Positions 18,217-27,000 of a DNA stretch of 64,000 nt are shown here, piece by piece (position 1 is the stretch's first letter; every line of letters starts with the position of its first letter). A program made the translations under genes and the position numbers. The notes under the pieces are model-generated. The model ran no database searches, was not told where the DNA came from, and worked only from the letters and a program-made list of their open reading frames with translations. Source of the DNA: Bosea beijingensis (GTDB lineage Bacteria; Pseudomonadota; Alphaproteobacteria; Rhizobiales; Beijerinckiaceae); contig NZ_CP132359.1 of assembly GCF_030758975.1 (NCBI RefSeq), positions 3,617,283 through 3,681,282 of the forward strand, read 5' to 3'.

Positions 18217-18897
18217 CTACTTATCGATCTGCGCGATGCGGTCGAGCGCCGCGCCGAAGCCGCCCAGCGACACGTTGAACGAGACCGGCTCGTTATTGGA
18301 CAGGTTCAACGCCGCGACCGTCAGGGCCTTGCCCGCCTTCATCGCATCGGTCGCGACCGTCGGGAACGAGATCGGCAGCAGGCAGCCCTGTGCCATGCAG
18401 GTCGAGAAACGCAGGCCCTGGCCGAGGTCTTTGTCGTCGAGCCTGAGCACCGCGCCGTTCTCCAGCTTCATACCGAACGGGAACAGGATCGTGCCCTCGG
18501 CCCGCCCATTCTTCGGCGCGCGCAACTCGATCGCGAAGACGCGCTGGCCCGTCTGGCTATTGCCCTGCGACTGCAGGAGCACGCAGAGCCGCTGTCCGTC
18601 AGCGATCCGGCAGTCGACGGTCCAGTCGCCATAGGTTTCGTTGATCGCGCTCGCGCCATTCGGCAACGTGGCGGCCGAAGTGGCCGGTTGGCTGACGCTG
18701 GGGGCAGCCGGAGCCTGCCCGACAGGTTGCGCCGGCTTGGCGGCGGGCTTCGGGGCCGGGCGCGGCGCGGGACGCTGCGGCGCGGCCGGGGCCGGCGGCG
18801 CGGCCGGATCCTCCTGCGCCCGGAGCGCAGGCGCAGCCAGGCAGCCGATGGCAAGAGCGGCGGCGAGCGAGGCGATACGGAGGGAATGATGTTTCAT
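18217..18897 (-). CDS. invasion-associated locus B (IalB) family protein
   Basis: A 226-residue periplasmic/envelope protein. The signal peptide MKHHSLRIASLAAALAIGCLAAPALRAQ is followed by a Pro/Ala-rich linker (about 30-80) and the IalB domain, beginning YGDWTVDCRI and containing the conserved Cys pairs (DCRIADGQRLC, CMAQGC). Named for Bartonella IalB; in free-living Rhizobiales the function is unknown and not linked to invasion. The start at 18897 gives a normal signal peptide; the frame is open to 18999. No Shine-Dalgarno stands out. It lies 159 bases upstream of the ThDP-enzyme gene on the same strand. Confidence 0.85.
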   Translation of the reverse strand: MKHHSLRIASLAAALAIGCLAAPALRAQEDPAAPPAPAAPQRPAPRPAPKPAAKPAQPVGQAPAAPSVSQPATSAATLPNGASAINETYGDWTVDCRIADGQRLCVLLQSQGNSQTGQRVFAIELRAPKNGRAEGTILFPFGMKLENGAVLRLDDKDLGQGLRFSTCMAQGCLLPISFPTVATDAMKAGKALTVAALNLSNNEPVSFNVSLGGFGAALDRIAQIDK

Positions 18898-19239
18898 GTC
18901 AGCGCTATCGAATGAAGATGTGGCCCGCCCTATCGCAGAAACCTTCCCGGAGAGAAAGCGCGAAATCATGACTTGTTTGAAATAAATCGATGCCCTCATC
19001 AGAGGTCGCGCGATTTCGATAATAGAATGATTTCAAGTCGAAAGTATTAGACCTAACGCGCCTTTGCTCAAGGCGTGGCATTGAAGCCGGATATCGCAAT
19101 GTCGAATTCGCAGGCCATGACAGACCCCTGTCGCAAACGCAGGTTGACCCTGCCCTCGGCTCGCTTGTGAGCCCTTCGCACGCCATGCCAGAAACCGTCA
19201 CGGAATTGGGCCGAACGACCCGCGCAGGAGGAAGCTTCC
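18898..19239. other. Divergent intergenic region (342 bases) between ialB-like and M20 genes
   Basis: No gene is seen. It is relatively AT-rich in 18970-19050, as expected for two divergent promoters. A small perfect hairpin CGCCTT / AAGGCG lies near 19060-19076 and an AGGAGG ribosome site precedes the M20 gene. Nothing else is convincing. Confidence 0.4.
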
Positions 19240-20661
19240 ATGAGCAACAGCAAGGATGTCTGGCGTCGGATCGACGACAAGGCCCCGGCCTATTTCGGGC
19301 TCTCCGACCGCATCTGGCACATGCCCGAGCTGAACTATCAGGAAGTCCGCTCGGCAGCCGAGCATGGCGCCATGCTGGCGAGCGAGGGCTTTCGCGTGAC
19401 GACCGGCGTCGCCGGCATTCCGACCGCAGTCGTCGGTGAGGCCGGCGAAGGCGGCCCGGTCATCGCGATCATGGGCGAGTTCGACGCGCTGCCGGGCCTG
19501 AGCCAGGAGGCCGGCAACGCGACCGAGACCCCGGTCGAGAAGGGCGGCAACGGCCATGGCTGCGGCCATAACATGCTGGGCTCGGCCTCGCTGCTCGCCG
19601 CCGCTGCGGTGAAAGACTATCTCGCCGCCAACGGGCTCAAGGGCCGCGTGCGCTATTACGGCTGCCCTGCGGAGGAAGGCGGCTCGGCCAAGGGCTTCAT
19701 GGTGCGCGCCGGCGCCTTCGACGATGTCGATATCGCCCTGTGCTGGCACCCGGCCTCGTTCAACGGCGTCAACCGCGCCTTCTCGCTGGCCTGCGTCGAG
19801 ATCGAGTTCACCTTCTCGGGCCGCGCCTCGCATGCCGCGGCCGCGCCGCATCTCGGCCGCTCGGCGCTCGATGCGGTCGAACTGATGCATATCGGCGTGA
19901 ACTATATGCGCGAGCACATGCCCTCGACGGCGCGCGTGCATTACGCGGTCATCAATGCCGGCGGCATCGCCCCGAATGTCGTCCAGGCGACCGCGACGAC
20001 GCGCCAGTTGATCCGCGCCGCGACCCTCTCCGAGATGTGGGAACTCGTCGCCCGTGTGAAGAAGATCGCCGAGGGCGCAGCCCTGATGAGCGAGACCACC
20101 GTCGCGATCAAGCAGCTCTCGGGCGATGCCAATCTCGTCGGCAACCGCCCGCTCGAAGAGACGATGCAGGCCAATCTGCTGGAGCTGGGCGGCCCCGGCT
20201 TCGACGCCGCCGACCATGCCTTCGCCGCCAAGTTCCAGAAGACGCTGAGCCCGCAGGACATCGCCGCCGCCTATGGTCGCTTCGACCTGAAGCCGAAGGA
20301 CGGCGAGGCGCTGAGCGACGAGATCTACCCGCTCGGCGCCGGCAACGACACCTCCGTGGGCTCGACCGATGTCGGCACGGTGAGCTGGGTCGTCCCAACC
20401 GTGCAGTGCCGCACCGCCTGCTACGCCATCGGCACGCCCGGCCATTCCTGGCAGCTCGTCGCACAGGGTCTGGCGCCGGCCGCCCACAAGGGCCTCGCTC
20501 TCGCCGCCAAGGCCATGGCCGGCGTCGCCTCGGACGTGCTGAGCGACCCTGCTTTGCTCAAGGCGGCCAAGGACGAGTTCGCGGCCTTCCGCGCCAGGAA
20601 CCCCTTCGCCAACCCGATCACCGACGATGTTGAGCCGCCGCTCGACATGGCAGCCCATTGA
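19240..20661 (+). CDS. M20-family metallo-amidohydrolase (AbgB/indole-acetyl-amino-acid hydrolase-like)
   Basis: A 473-residue cytosolic Zn/Mn amidohydrolase. The metal-binding block GHGCGHNMLG, the acid/base pair CPAEEGGSAKGFM and a later metal ligand near DVGTVSWVVPT match the M20D subgroup that cleaves N-acyl or aminobenzoyl-glutamate-type amides. The dimerisation (lid) domain lies in about 185-310 (GRASHAAAAPHLGRSALDAVEL). AGGAGG precedes the ATG. A clear paralogue is encoded at 37517-38944 inside the peptide operon, which suggests the substrates are related amides or small peptides. The gene stands alone. Confidence 0.88.
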   Translation: MSNSKDVWRRIDDKAPAYFGLSDRIWHMPELNYQEVRSAAEHGAMLASEGFRVTTGVAGIPTAVVGEAGEGGPVIAIMGEFDALPGLSQEAGNATETPVEKGGNGHGCGHNMLGSASLLAAAAVKDYLAANGLKGRVRYYGCPAEEGGSAKGFMVRAGAFDDVDIALCWHPASFNGVNRAFSLACVEIEFTFSGRASHAAAAPHLGRSALDAVELMHIGVNYMREHMPSTARVHYAVINAGGIAPNVVQATATTRQLIRAATLSEMWELVARVKKIAEGAALMSETTVAIKQLSGDANLVGNRPLEETMQANLLELGGPGFDAADHAFAAKFQKTLSPQDIAAAYGRFDLKPKDGEALSDEIYPLGAGNDTSVGSTDVGTVSWVVPTVQCRTACYAIGTPGHSWQLVAQGLAPAAHKGLALAAKAMAGVASDVLSDPALLKAAKDEFAAFRARNPFANPITDDVEPPLDMAAH

Positions 20662-20750
20662 TCGGGCGAACCAGAAACAACACGGCTTGATAGCCGGCCG
20701 GGCGCGGGGGCAGAACGTTCACGTCCGGCCGATTTGTTTGGAAAATGGCG

Positions 20751-21044
20751 TTAGCCGCGCTGCGGCCCGGACAACTCGACGCGGATTGTCGGCCGGGTCG
20801 CCTTGAACTCGGCGACGGCAGCCGAAGTCAGGTCCGAAACCGAGTCGGAGACATTCGACATCAGGCGCAGGATGATCCGCCCCAGCCGGTCGCGGGCCTC
20901 GGACTCCAGCTCGGTATCGAGCCTGTCATCATGCCCGATCGCAGCCCAGGCCCTGGCCTGGACGGCTTCTGCAACGAGCAATCCCTGAGAGTTCAGGACG
21001 CCGGGAAAGCGGAAATTCGAATTAGGCATCGGCGATTCAAACAT
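20751..21044 (-). CDS. small hypothetical protein
   Basis: A 97-residue soluble ORF of unknown function. The C-terminal half looks helical (EARDRLGRIILRLMSNVSDSVSDLTSAAVAEFKATRPTIRV). Candidate starts are ATG at 21044 and ATG at 21029; neither has a strong ribosome site. Codon use resembles the neighbours. It occupies the space between the M20 gene and the aminotransferase promoter and is divergent from the latter, so it may share the regulatory region. It could also be a chance ORF. Confidence 0.45.
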   Translation of the reverse strand: MFESPMPNSNFRFPGVLNSQGLLVAEAVQARAWAAIGHDDRLDTELESEARDRLGRIILRLMSNVSDSVSDLTSAAVAEFKATRPTIRVELSGPQRG

Positions 21045-21185
21045 GGCTGGCCAACGGATATAGGGCGGCCTCGGTTCCCGGCAAGGCGGAGAGAAAATCC
21101 GCAGCCGGACGAGCCGCGCCCTCACCTTCGAAATTCCGTGTGACGAGCGCGCTACGAAACCGGGCGCAGCGGCGAAATAAACACA

Positions 21186-21211
21186 AAGTCCAATTTGGAC
21201 TTGTTGTCCAA
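21186..21211. promoter_or_regulatory. GTCCAA/TTGGAC operator upstream of the first aminotransferase
   Basis: AAGTCCAA (21186-21193) and TTGGACTT (21195-21202) are a perfect inverted repeat around one base; a further half-site GTCCAAA follows at 21205-21211. The same half-sites occur at 25199-25237 in front of the other transcription units of this locus, so one regulator, probably the DauR-like protein, may bind both. Confidence 0.65.
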
Positions 21212-21307
21212 ATTTGCCTTGACCCGGCCCTTTCCCGCCTGCACAGATGACCGGAACAGCCTTGCCGCCCCGGCGGCAAGCGACAGGCCGCAAGGCAGGA
21301 GGCTCGC

Positions 21308-22417
21308 GTGAAGTTCGACATTTTCCAGATGGAGCGGAACCAGACGCTCTTCGAGAACGACGTCGAGATCAACCTCACCGAGAGCGGCGTCCATCCCTGG
21401 TCGATCGAAGACATTCTGGGCGAACAGGCCGCCCGCGACCTGTTGAAGCAGCCGCTCGGCTATGGCTGGACCGATGGCCGGCCCGATCTGCGCGCGAACA
21501 TAGCATCCTGGTATCCCGGCGCGAGCGCCACGAACGTGCTCGTCACCAACGGCTCCTCCGAGGCGACGATGATCGCCCTGATGGCGCTGTTCGAGCCCGG
21601 CGACGCGCTGGTCTTCGCCCTGCCGAACTTCATGCAGATCGACGGTCTCGGCCGTGCGCTCGGCTTCGACATCCGTCGGCTCGAACTCTCCGGCGACACC
21701 GACTGGCAGATCGATCCGGCTCACCTCGCCAAGGTCGCTGCCGGCGCCAAGGCGATTGCCGTGACCAACCCGGCCAATCCCACCGGAAGCGTGCTCTCGG
21801 CCGCAAGCCGCGCCGCCCTCATTGAGGCGGCGAAGCGTAACGATGCCTGGCTGATGGTCGACGAAATCTATCGCGGCGGCGAGATCGACGGCGCCGAGAC
21901 GGAGACGCTCTGGGGCAGCTATCCCAAGGTCGTCGTCGCCTCGAGCCTGTCGAAATCCTTCGCTTGCCCCGGCCTGCGCCTCGGCTGGATCGTCGCTCCC
22001 GCCGAGGTCGTCGCGTCCGCGGCCGAACGGCAGGACTACACCACGATCGGCAGCGGCATCCTCAGCCAGATCCTCGCGGAAGAAGTGATGCGCCCGGAAA
22101 CGCGCGGCCGCCTGCTCGCGCGCGGCCGGGATTTGCTGCGCAGCAATGCCGATCTCGTCGCGCAATGGATGGCGCAGCATAACGACTGGTCGTGGCGACG
22201 CCCGCAGGCCGGCGGCATGGCCTTCCTGCGCTATCCGCTCGACATGCCCTCGGAGGCCTTTTCGCAGAAGCTGCGCGAGGAGGAGAGCGTCTTCGTCGTC
22301 GCCGGAAGCTGGTTCGGCATCGAGAACCACATCCGCATCGGCATCGGCGTCCCGACCGAGGTGCTGAGGGACGGGCTGGCGCGGATGGATCGGTTCCTGG
22401 CGCGGCACAAGGGCTGA
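21308..22417 (+). CDS. fold-type I PLP-dependent aminotransferase (class I/II)
   Basis: A 369-residue PLP enzyme. NPANPTGS (cofactor pocket), DEIYRGGE (Asp pairing with the pyridine N) and SLSKSFACPGLRLGW (Schiff-base Lys) are in the expected order, ending with RIGIG (substrate carboxylate Arg). GTG start with AGGAGG 6 bases upstream. It is a clear paralogue of the protein at 24025-25140 (shared [16 protein letters not shown] and LGYGWT blocks). The substrate is unknown; neighbours (OCD-family enzyme, DauR-like regulator, argininosuccinate lyase) suggest a cationic or arginine-related amino acid. Convergent with the OCD gene. Confidence 0.88.
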   Translation: MKFDIFQMERNQTLFENDVEINLTESGVHPWSIEDILGEQAARDLLKQPLGYGWTDGRPDLRANIASWYPGASATNVLVTNGSSEATMIALMALFEPGDALVFALPNFMQIDGLGRALGFDIRRLELSGDTDWQIDPAHLAKVAAGAKAIAVTNPANPTGSVLSAASRAALIEAAKRNDAWLMVDEIYRGGEIDGAETETLWGSYPKVVVASSLSKSFACPGLRLGWIVAPAEVVASAAERQDYTTIGSGILSQILAEEVMRPETRGRLLARGRDLLRSNADLVAQWMAQHNDWSWRRPQAGGMAFLRYPLDMPSEAFSQKLREEESVFVVAGSWFGIENHIRIGIGVPTEVLRDGLARMDRFLARHKG

Positions 22418-22438
22418 AGCACTTTGGGAAGGGCGGCG

Positions 22439-23404
22439 CTACGCGTCGCCTCGGCGCCCGATCCCGTCCAGCACCACCCGCGCGATCGCGATATCCTGCA
22501 CCGCGATCCCCGTGAGGTCCGCGATGGTGATGTCGTCATCTGAGCGCCGCGCCGGCACGTCGCCGGCCAGCACGGCCCCAAGCTCGACGCAATCGCCCGC
22601 ATCGATCAGCCCGACCGCAGCGGCAGCAGCGAACTCGCCATGGTCGAGGCTCTGCTCCAGCGAATCCGCGATGCGGGTATCGGCGAGCGCCACCAATGCC
22701 GTATCCAGCTCTTGCTTCCCCGGAGCATCGGCGCCGAGCGCGGTGATATGCGTCCCCGGCTTGACCCAATCGTCGCGGATGATCGGCTGGGCCGCCGGTG
22801 TCACCGTGATCAGCGCATCCGATTGCGCACACAGCGCCTCCAGCTCCGCCACCGGCTCGACGGTGATGCCCTCGCCTTCGAGGTCGCGCCTCAACACCGC
22901 CAGCTTCTCCGGCGAGCGCGCCCACACCGCGAAAAGCGGCTCCCGCTCGCGCAGCAGATGCGCGGCGGCACGAATCTGGAACCGCGCCTGCGTCCCGGCG
23001 CCCACGATCCCGATCCGGCGCGCATCGGCCCGCATCCCGGCCCGCGTCGCGATGGCACCGGCCAGCGCGGTCCTCAGATCGGTCAGCCAGCCCTCGTCGC
23101 GCAGCATCGCGACCACCGCGCCGGTCTCGGCCGAGAGCGCGATCATCATACCGCTCGTCGTCGGCAGGCCCTTGGCCGGGTTGTCGTAGAACCCCGTCGC
23201 AATCTTCACGACGAAGATCGGATCCCCAGCGATATGGCCGAACTTGATATGGCAGTCGCCGTTATGAGCGGGGAAGCCGAGATAGCCGACAGGCGGCATC
23301 TGCACCTTGCCGGCGGCGGCGGCCTTGAACCCCTCCTCCAGCGCGACGAAGGCCCGGTCGAGATCGACAGCGGCCTCGATCTCCGCACGCGACAGGTCAA
23401 GCAT
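22439..23404 (-). CDS. ornithine cyclodeaminase / mu-crystallin family dehydrogenase
   Basis: A 321-residue NAD(P)-dependent enzyme of the OCD family, which includes ornithine cyclodeaminase, alanine dehydrogenase, DauB (arginine dehydrogenase partner) and ketimine reductases. The N-terminal substrate domain carries the conserved Lys in CHIKFGHI and KIATGFYDN; the Rossmann motif IGIVGAGTQARFQIRAA follows, with the later DITIADLTGIAVQD typical of the family. ATG at 23404 overlaps the end of the regulator gene by 8 bases, so it is the last gene of a three-gene operon. The exact substrate cannot be read from the sequence. Confidence 0.87.
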   Translation of the reverse strand: MLDLSRAEIEAAVDLDRAFVALEEGFKAAAAGKVQMPPVGYLGFPAHNGDCHIKFGHIAGDPIFVVKIATGFYDNPAKGLPTTSGMMIALSAETGAVVAMLRDEGWLTDLRTALAGAIATRAGMRADARRIGIVGAGTQARFQIRAAAHLLREREPLFAVWARSPEKLAVLRRDLEGEGITVEPVAELEALCAQSDALITVTPAAQPIIRDDWVKPGTHITALGADAPGKQELDTALVALADTRIADSLEQSLDHGEFAAAAAVGLIDAGDCVELGAVLAGDVPARRSDDDITIADLTGIAVQDIAIARVVLDGIGRRGDA

Positions 23405-24014
23405 CCGGGGTCTCGTTGGCCTGGTTGAGGTAGTTGTAGACGGTCGCGCGGGCGAGCCCGAGGATGCGCGAGATATAGGCGGCTGCATTGCGGCCACCGA
23501 AGGCGCCGTTGGCGGCAAGGTCCGCCACCAGCTCGCGCTTCTCGGCGCGGCTGAGGCTGGTTACGGCAAGCCCGCGACTTTGCGTCCATTGCTGCACGAA
23601 CTCGTTGATCCGCTCGTGCCAGTCTTCCTTGAACAGCGCCTGGGGCTTCTCGACGCCGGCCGGCACCGTCGCCAAGGCGGACAAGGTCTGCATCAGCGCA
23701 TGAAACTGCGAGACATCGACATTGATGCAGAGTACGCCGATCGCCTTTGCTCCGGCCGAGAGCACGATGCTGATCGATTTCAGCCGCCGGCCGTCCCAGT
23801 TCACCTTCTCATAGGGGCCGATGATCGTCTCGTCCGGATCGAAGCCGATCTCGTCGAGCAGAGACGGCTCGCCCAACACGCGCTGCGAGAAATTGCCGGC
23901 GATATGCACGACGCTCTGCGTACCGAGATCGTGCAGCACGACCTCGGCATGCGGCCGGAACAGCAGCGCCACCGCATCGCAGACAGGCAAGTAAGGGGCG
24001 AGTTCCGGCGTCAT
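23397..24014 (-). CDS. DauR-like transcriptional regulator (YheO-type PAS + HTH)
   Basis: A 205-residue regulator. Residues about 8-120 form a YheO-like PAS domain (LHDLGTQSVVHIAGNFSQR and GRRLKSISIVL); residues about 150-200 form the HTH_22 domain (EKRELVADLAANGAFGGRNAAAYISRILGLARATVYNYL, read across its two helices). This architecture is that of DauR, the D-arginine-responsive regulator of dauBAR in Pseudomonas. Middle gene of an operon, 10 bases after the aminotransferase stop and overlapping the OCD gene. It is the best candidate to bind the GTCCAA/TTGGAC sites. Confidence 0.85.
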   Translation of the reverse strand: MTPELAPYLPVCDAVALLFRPHAEVVLHDLGTQSVVHIAGNFSQRVLGEPSLLDEIGFDPDETIIGPYEKVNWDGRRLKSISIVLSAGAKAIGVLCINVDVSQFHALMQTLSALATVPAGVEKPQALFKEDWHERINEFVQQWTQSRGLAVTSLSRAEKRELVADLAANGAFGGRNAAAYISRILGLARATVYNYLNQANETPDA

Positions 24015-24024
24015 GCCCGCTCCG

Positions 24025-25140
24025 TCAGCGCGGTTGCGACTTGAGATAGTCGCTCAGGCGCTCCAGACCCGCCGAGAGATGATCGCCGGGCGCGCCGATA
24101 CCGATGCGGATATAGCCATCCATCCCGTACACATCGCCCGGCAGCAGCATGATCCCGCGCTCCTCACGCAGACGATGGACGAGCTCGGTCGAATTCATCG
24201 AGTGACTGTATTTGATGAAGGCCATGCCGCCGGCCTTGGGCGGCACGAAGGAGAAGAACTCGTCATTCGCCTTCACCCAGTTCGTCAGCAGTGCGAGGTT
24301 CTCTCGCAGGATGGTCTTGCTGCGCTGCAGGATTTCGGCGCGCTTCGCCGGCTGGATGACGATCCGGGCGATATGCTCGCTCAGCGCGCTCGTCGTGATC
24401 GAGGTGTAATCCTTGTTCTGCCAGGCCATGTAGATGTCCCTGGCCGGCCCGACCAACCAGCCGATACGCAGGCCGGGCAGCGCCATCGCCTTGGAGAGCC
24501 CGCTGGTGATGATCGCCTTCTCGTAGAGATCGGCGAAGCTGGGCGGCTCGTCGGTTTCGAGCTCGGCGCCCTTGTAGACCTCGTCGGCATGGAGATAGCA
24601 GCCCTGCGCGCGGGCGATTTCGACCAGCGCGTCCATCGTCTCCCGCGAGAGCAGGCTGCCGGTCGGGTTGTTCGGGTTGCAGATCGTCATCAGCTTGGTG
24701 CGCGGCGTGATCGCCCGGCGGACCTCGTCGAGATCGGGCGTCCAGCCCAGCTCCTCGCGCAGCTTCACTTCCTTGACGGTGGCGCCGATCGCCCGCGCCC
24801 AGCCCCAGATCTGCAGGTAGTTCGGCACGAAGACGACGATCTCGTCGCCCGGCTCGATCAGCGACATCACCATCAGGAAATTGGCTTCGGCCGAGCCGTT
24901 GGTGACGATCACCTCGTCCGAGGTCCGGTTGCAATAGAGCTTGGCGATGTCCTCGCGCAGTTCGACCGCGCCATTGGTCCAGCCGTAACCGAGCTCGACC
25001 TCCATCAGCTTGGCGCGCTGCTCGGCGCTGAGCAGTTCGTTCAGCGAGTAGGGATGGACGCCGCTATCGGAGAGATTGAACTCGACGGTGTTCTCGTAGA
25101 GCGACTGGATGCGCTCCAGGGTGAATTCTTCGATCTTCAT
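24025..25140 (-). CDS. fold-type I PLP-dependent aminotransferase (paralogue)
   Basis: A 371-residue PLP enzyme with [18 protein letters not shown] and [15 protein letters not shown] (Schiff-base Lys), ending in RIGIGAPGD. It is similar over its whole length to the 21308-22417 product, suggesting old duplication with divergent specificity. ATG at 25140; the frame extends to 25173. First gene of an operon with the DauR-like regulator and the OCD-family enzyme, and divergent from argH across a 152-base promoter region. An aminotransferase feeding a 2-oxo acid that the OCD enzyme reduces or forms is a reasonable pathway model, but this is inference. Confidence 0.88.
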   Translation of the reverse strand: MKIEEFTLERIQSLYENTVEFNLSDSGVHPYSLNELLSAEQRAKLMEVELGYGWTNGAVELREDIAKLYCNRTSDEVIVTNGSAEANFLMVMSLIEPGDEIVVFVPNYLQIWGWARAIGATVKEVKLREELGWTPDLDEVRRAITPRTKLMTICNPNNPTGSLLSRETMDALVEIARAQGCYLHADEVYKGAELETDEPPSFADLYEKAIITSGLSKAMALPGLRIGWLVGPARDIYMAWQNKDYTSITTSALSEHIARIVIQPAKRAEILQRSKTILRENLALLTNWVKANDEFFSFVPPKAGGMAFIKYSHSMNSTELVHRLREERGIMLLPGDVYGMDGYIRIGIGAPGDHLSAGLERLSDYLKSQPR

Positions 25141-25198
25141 GCTGCCCGTCCCGCGCCGGCCGATCCGCCGCATCTGCCTGCGAGTATGATGGGCATTA

Positions 25199-25237
25199 TT
25201 TGGACGTCAAGGTCGATTTTGGAATTTACAGTCCAAA
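25199..25237. promoter_or_regulatory. GTCCAA/TTGGAC half-site cluster in the aminotransferase/argH divergent promoter
   Basis: TTTGGAC at 25199-25205, TTTGGA at 25218-25223 and TCCAAA at 25232-25237 (the last two an 8-base-spaced inverted pair) repeat the motif found as a perfect palindrome at 21186-21202. Confidence 0.55.
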
Positions 25238-25292
25238 CCGTGATTGCTATCCCTTGGTGGCGACGTCACAGCCGCTCCCGGAGAGCCCCATC

Positions 25293-26711
25293 ATGTCCGA
25301 CCAGAACCCCGGTGCCAACAAGATGTGGGGCGGGCGCTTCACCACCGCGCCGGCCGATGTGATGCGCAAGATCAACCCCTCGATCGGTTTCGACTATCGG
25401 CTTTACCGGCAGGACATCGCCGCATCCAAGACCCACGCCGCGATGCTGGCCCGCCAGGGCATCATCGCCGGCGCCGACAACGAGCGCATCCAGGCCGGGC
25501 TCGACCAGATCCGCGGCGAGATCGATCGCGGCGAACTCCAGTTCAGCATCGATCTTGAGGACATCCACATGAACGTGGAAGCACGCCTCAAGGAGATCAT
25601 CGGCGAGCCCGCAGGACGCCTGCATACCGCCCGCAGCCGCAACGACCAGGCCGTCACCGATGTCCGCCTCTGGATGCGCGACGCGATCGATGCTCTCGAC
25701 GGCACCATCCGCGACTTGCAGCAGGCGCTGATCGCGCGCGCAAGCGAGCATGCCGAGACCATTATGCCGGGCTTCACCCATATGCAGGTCGCCCAGCCCG
25801 TGACCTTTGGCCATCACCTGATGGCGTATGTCGAGATGTTCGGCCGCGACCGCGAGCGTCTGGCCGGCGCCCGCCAGCGCACCAACGTCTCGCCACTCGG
25901 CGCCGCCGCGCTCGCCGGCACGGCCTTCCCGATCGACCGGCAGTTCACGGCGGCCGAGCTCGGCTTCGCCCGGCCGACCGAGAACTCGATGGATTCGGTC
26001 GGCGCGCGCGACCATATCTGCGAACTCCTGTTCTGCTGCTCGATGCTGGCCGTGCATCTCTCGCGCCTCAACGAGGAGATCACGCTCTGGTGCAGCGACG
26101 GCTTCCGCTTCATCGCGCTGTCGGACGCTTTCACCACCGGCTCCTCGATCATGCCGCAGAAGCGCAACCCGGACGCCGCCGAGCTGGTGCGTGGCAAGAC
26201 CGGCCGCGTCGTCGGCTCGCTCACCGCCATGCTGGTGATGGTGAAGGGCCTGCCCATGACCTTCATGAAGGACATGCAGGAGGACAAGGAGCCGATGTTC
26301 GACGCGCTGGAGACCGTCGAGCTCTGCGTCGCGGCCACCACCGGCATGGTCCGCGACCTGACCGTGCGCCCCGAGGGCATGCGCGCCTTCCTCGATCGCG
26401 GCTTCCCGACCGCGACCGACCTCGCCGACTGGTTGGTGCGCGAGGCCGGCATCCCCTTCCGCGACGCCCATCACATCACGGCCCGCATCGTCGCGCTGGC
26501 CGAGGCCAGGGGCTGCACCCTGCAGGCGCTCGATCTCGACGCCATGCGCTCGGTCGATGCGCGCATAGATAAAACGGTCTTCGCGGTGCTGGCGCCGGAG
26601 CACTCCGTCCGCAGCCGCCGCAGCTATGGCGGCACAGCTCCCGATACGGTGCGCGAGGCTATCGAGCGGGCAAAGCAGCGCTGGTTGTCCGACAAGCCGG
26701 TCCAAGCCTAG
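25293..26711 (+). CDS. argH: argininosuccinate lyase
   Basis: A 472-residue fumarase/aspartase-superfamily lyase that splits argininosuccinate to arginine and fumarate. The N-terminus KMWGGRF, the HTARSRNDQ block, TFGHHLMAY and the signature [12 protein letters not shown] (catalytic Ser on the mobile loop) are all present. ATG at 25293 follows GGAGAG by 7 bases. Genes for argG or other arginine biosynthesis are not adjacent; instead it is divergent from an aminotransferase operon with a DauR-like regulator and shares its candidate operator. It could be the house-keeping ArgH or a catabolic paralogue acting on a related aspartate adduct. Confidence 0.92.
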   Translation: MSDQNPGANKMWGGRFTTAPADVMRKINPSIGFDYRLYRQDIAASKTHAAMLARQGIIAGADNERIQAGLDQIRGEIDRGELQFSIDLEDIHMNVEARLKEIIGEPAGRLHTARSRNDQAVTDVRLWMRDAIDALDGTIRDLQQALIARASEHAETIMPGFTHMQVAQPVTFGHHLMAYVEMFGRDRERLAGARQRTNVSPLGAAALAGTAFPIDRQFTAAELGFARPTENSMDSVGARDHICELLFCCSMLAVHLSRLNEEITLWCSDGFRFIALSDAFTTGSSIMPQKRNPDAAELVRGKTGRVVGSLTAMLVMVKGLPMTFMKDMQEDKEPMFDALETVELCVAATTGMVRDLTVRPEGMRAFLDRGFPTATDLADWLVREAGIPFRDAHHITARIVALAEARGCTLQALDLDAMRSVDARIDKTVFAVLAPEHSVRSRRSYGGTAPDTVREAIERAKQRWLSDKPVQA

Positions 26712-26844
26712 TTGTCATTCCGGGGCTTCGCACAGCGAAGAACCCGGAACCCACGACTGGGCGAACGGCCAGCAACACGGCATGGAATGTCTCACCCGGT
26801 CGTGGGTTCCGGGCTCGCGCCTTCGGCACGCCCCGGAATGACAA
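26712..26844. repeat. Intergenic inverted repeat, family B, copy 1
   Basis: The ends TTGTCATTCCGGGGC (26712-26726) and its exact complement (26830-26844) enclose a second inverted pair, GGAACCCACGAC / GTCGTGGGTTCC. The element starts one base after the argH stop codon and could act as its transcription end. A second copy lies at 54894-55026. Confidence 0.85.
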
Positions 26845-27000
26845 GCGCCCTCGCCCAGCGCATCCCAACAGCGGCCGCCCCGCAAACTTTGCGGGAGCAA
26901 ACCGGCCACCTTTCTGGCTATGGATGACGGCGTCGGTCGATTCGATCGACCTGAGGAAACGAGCGCGAAGCCGCAGCAGCTTCGCGACGGGGGAGAGATG

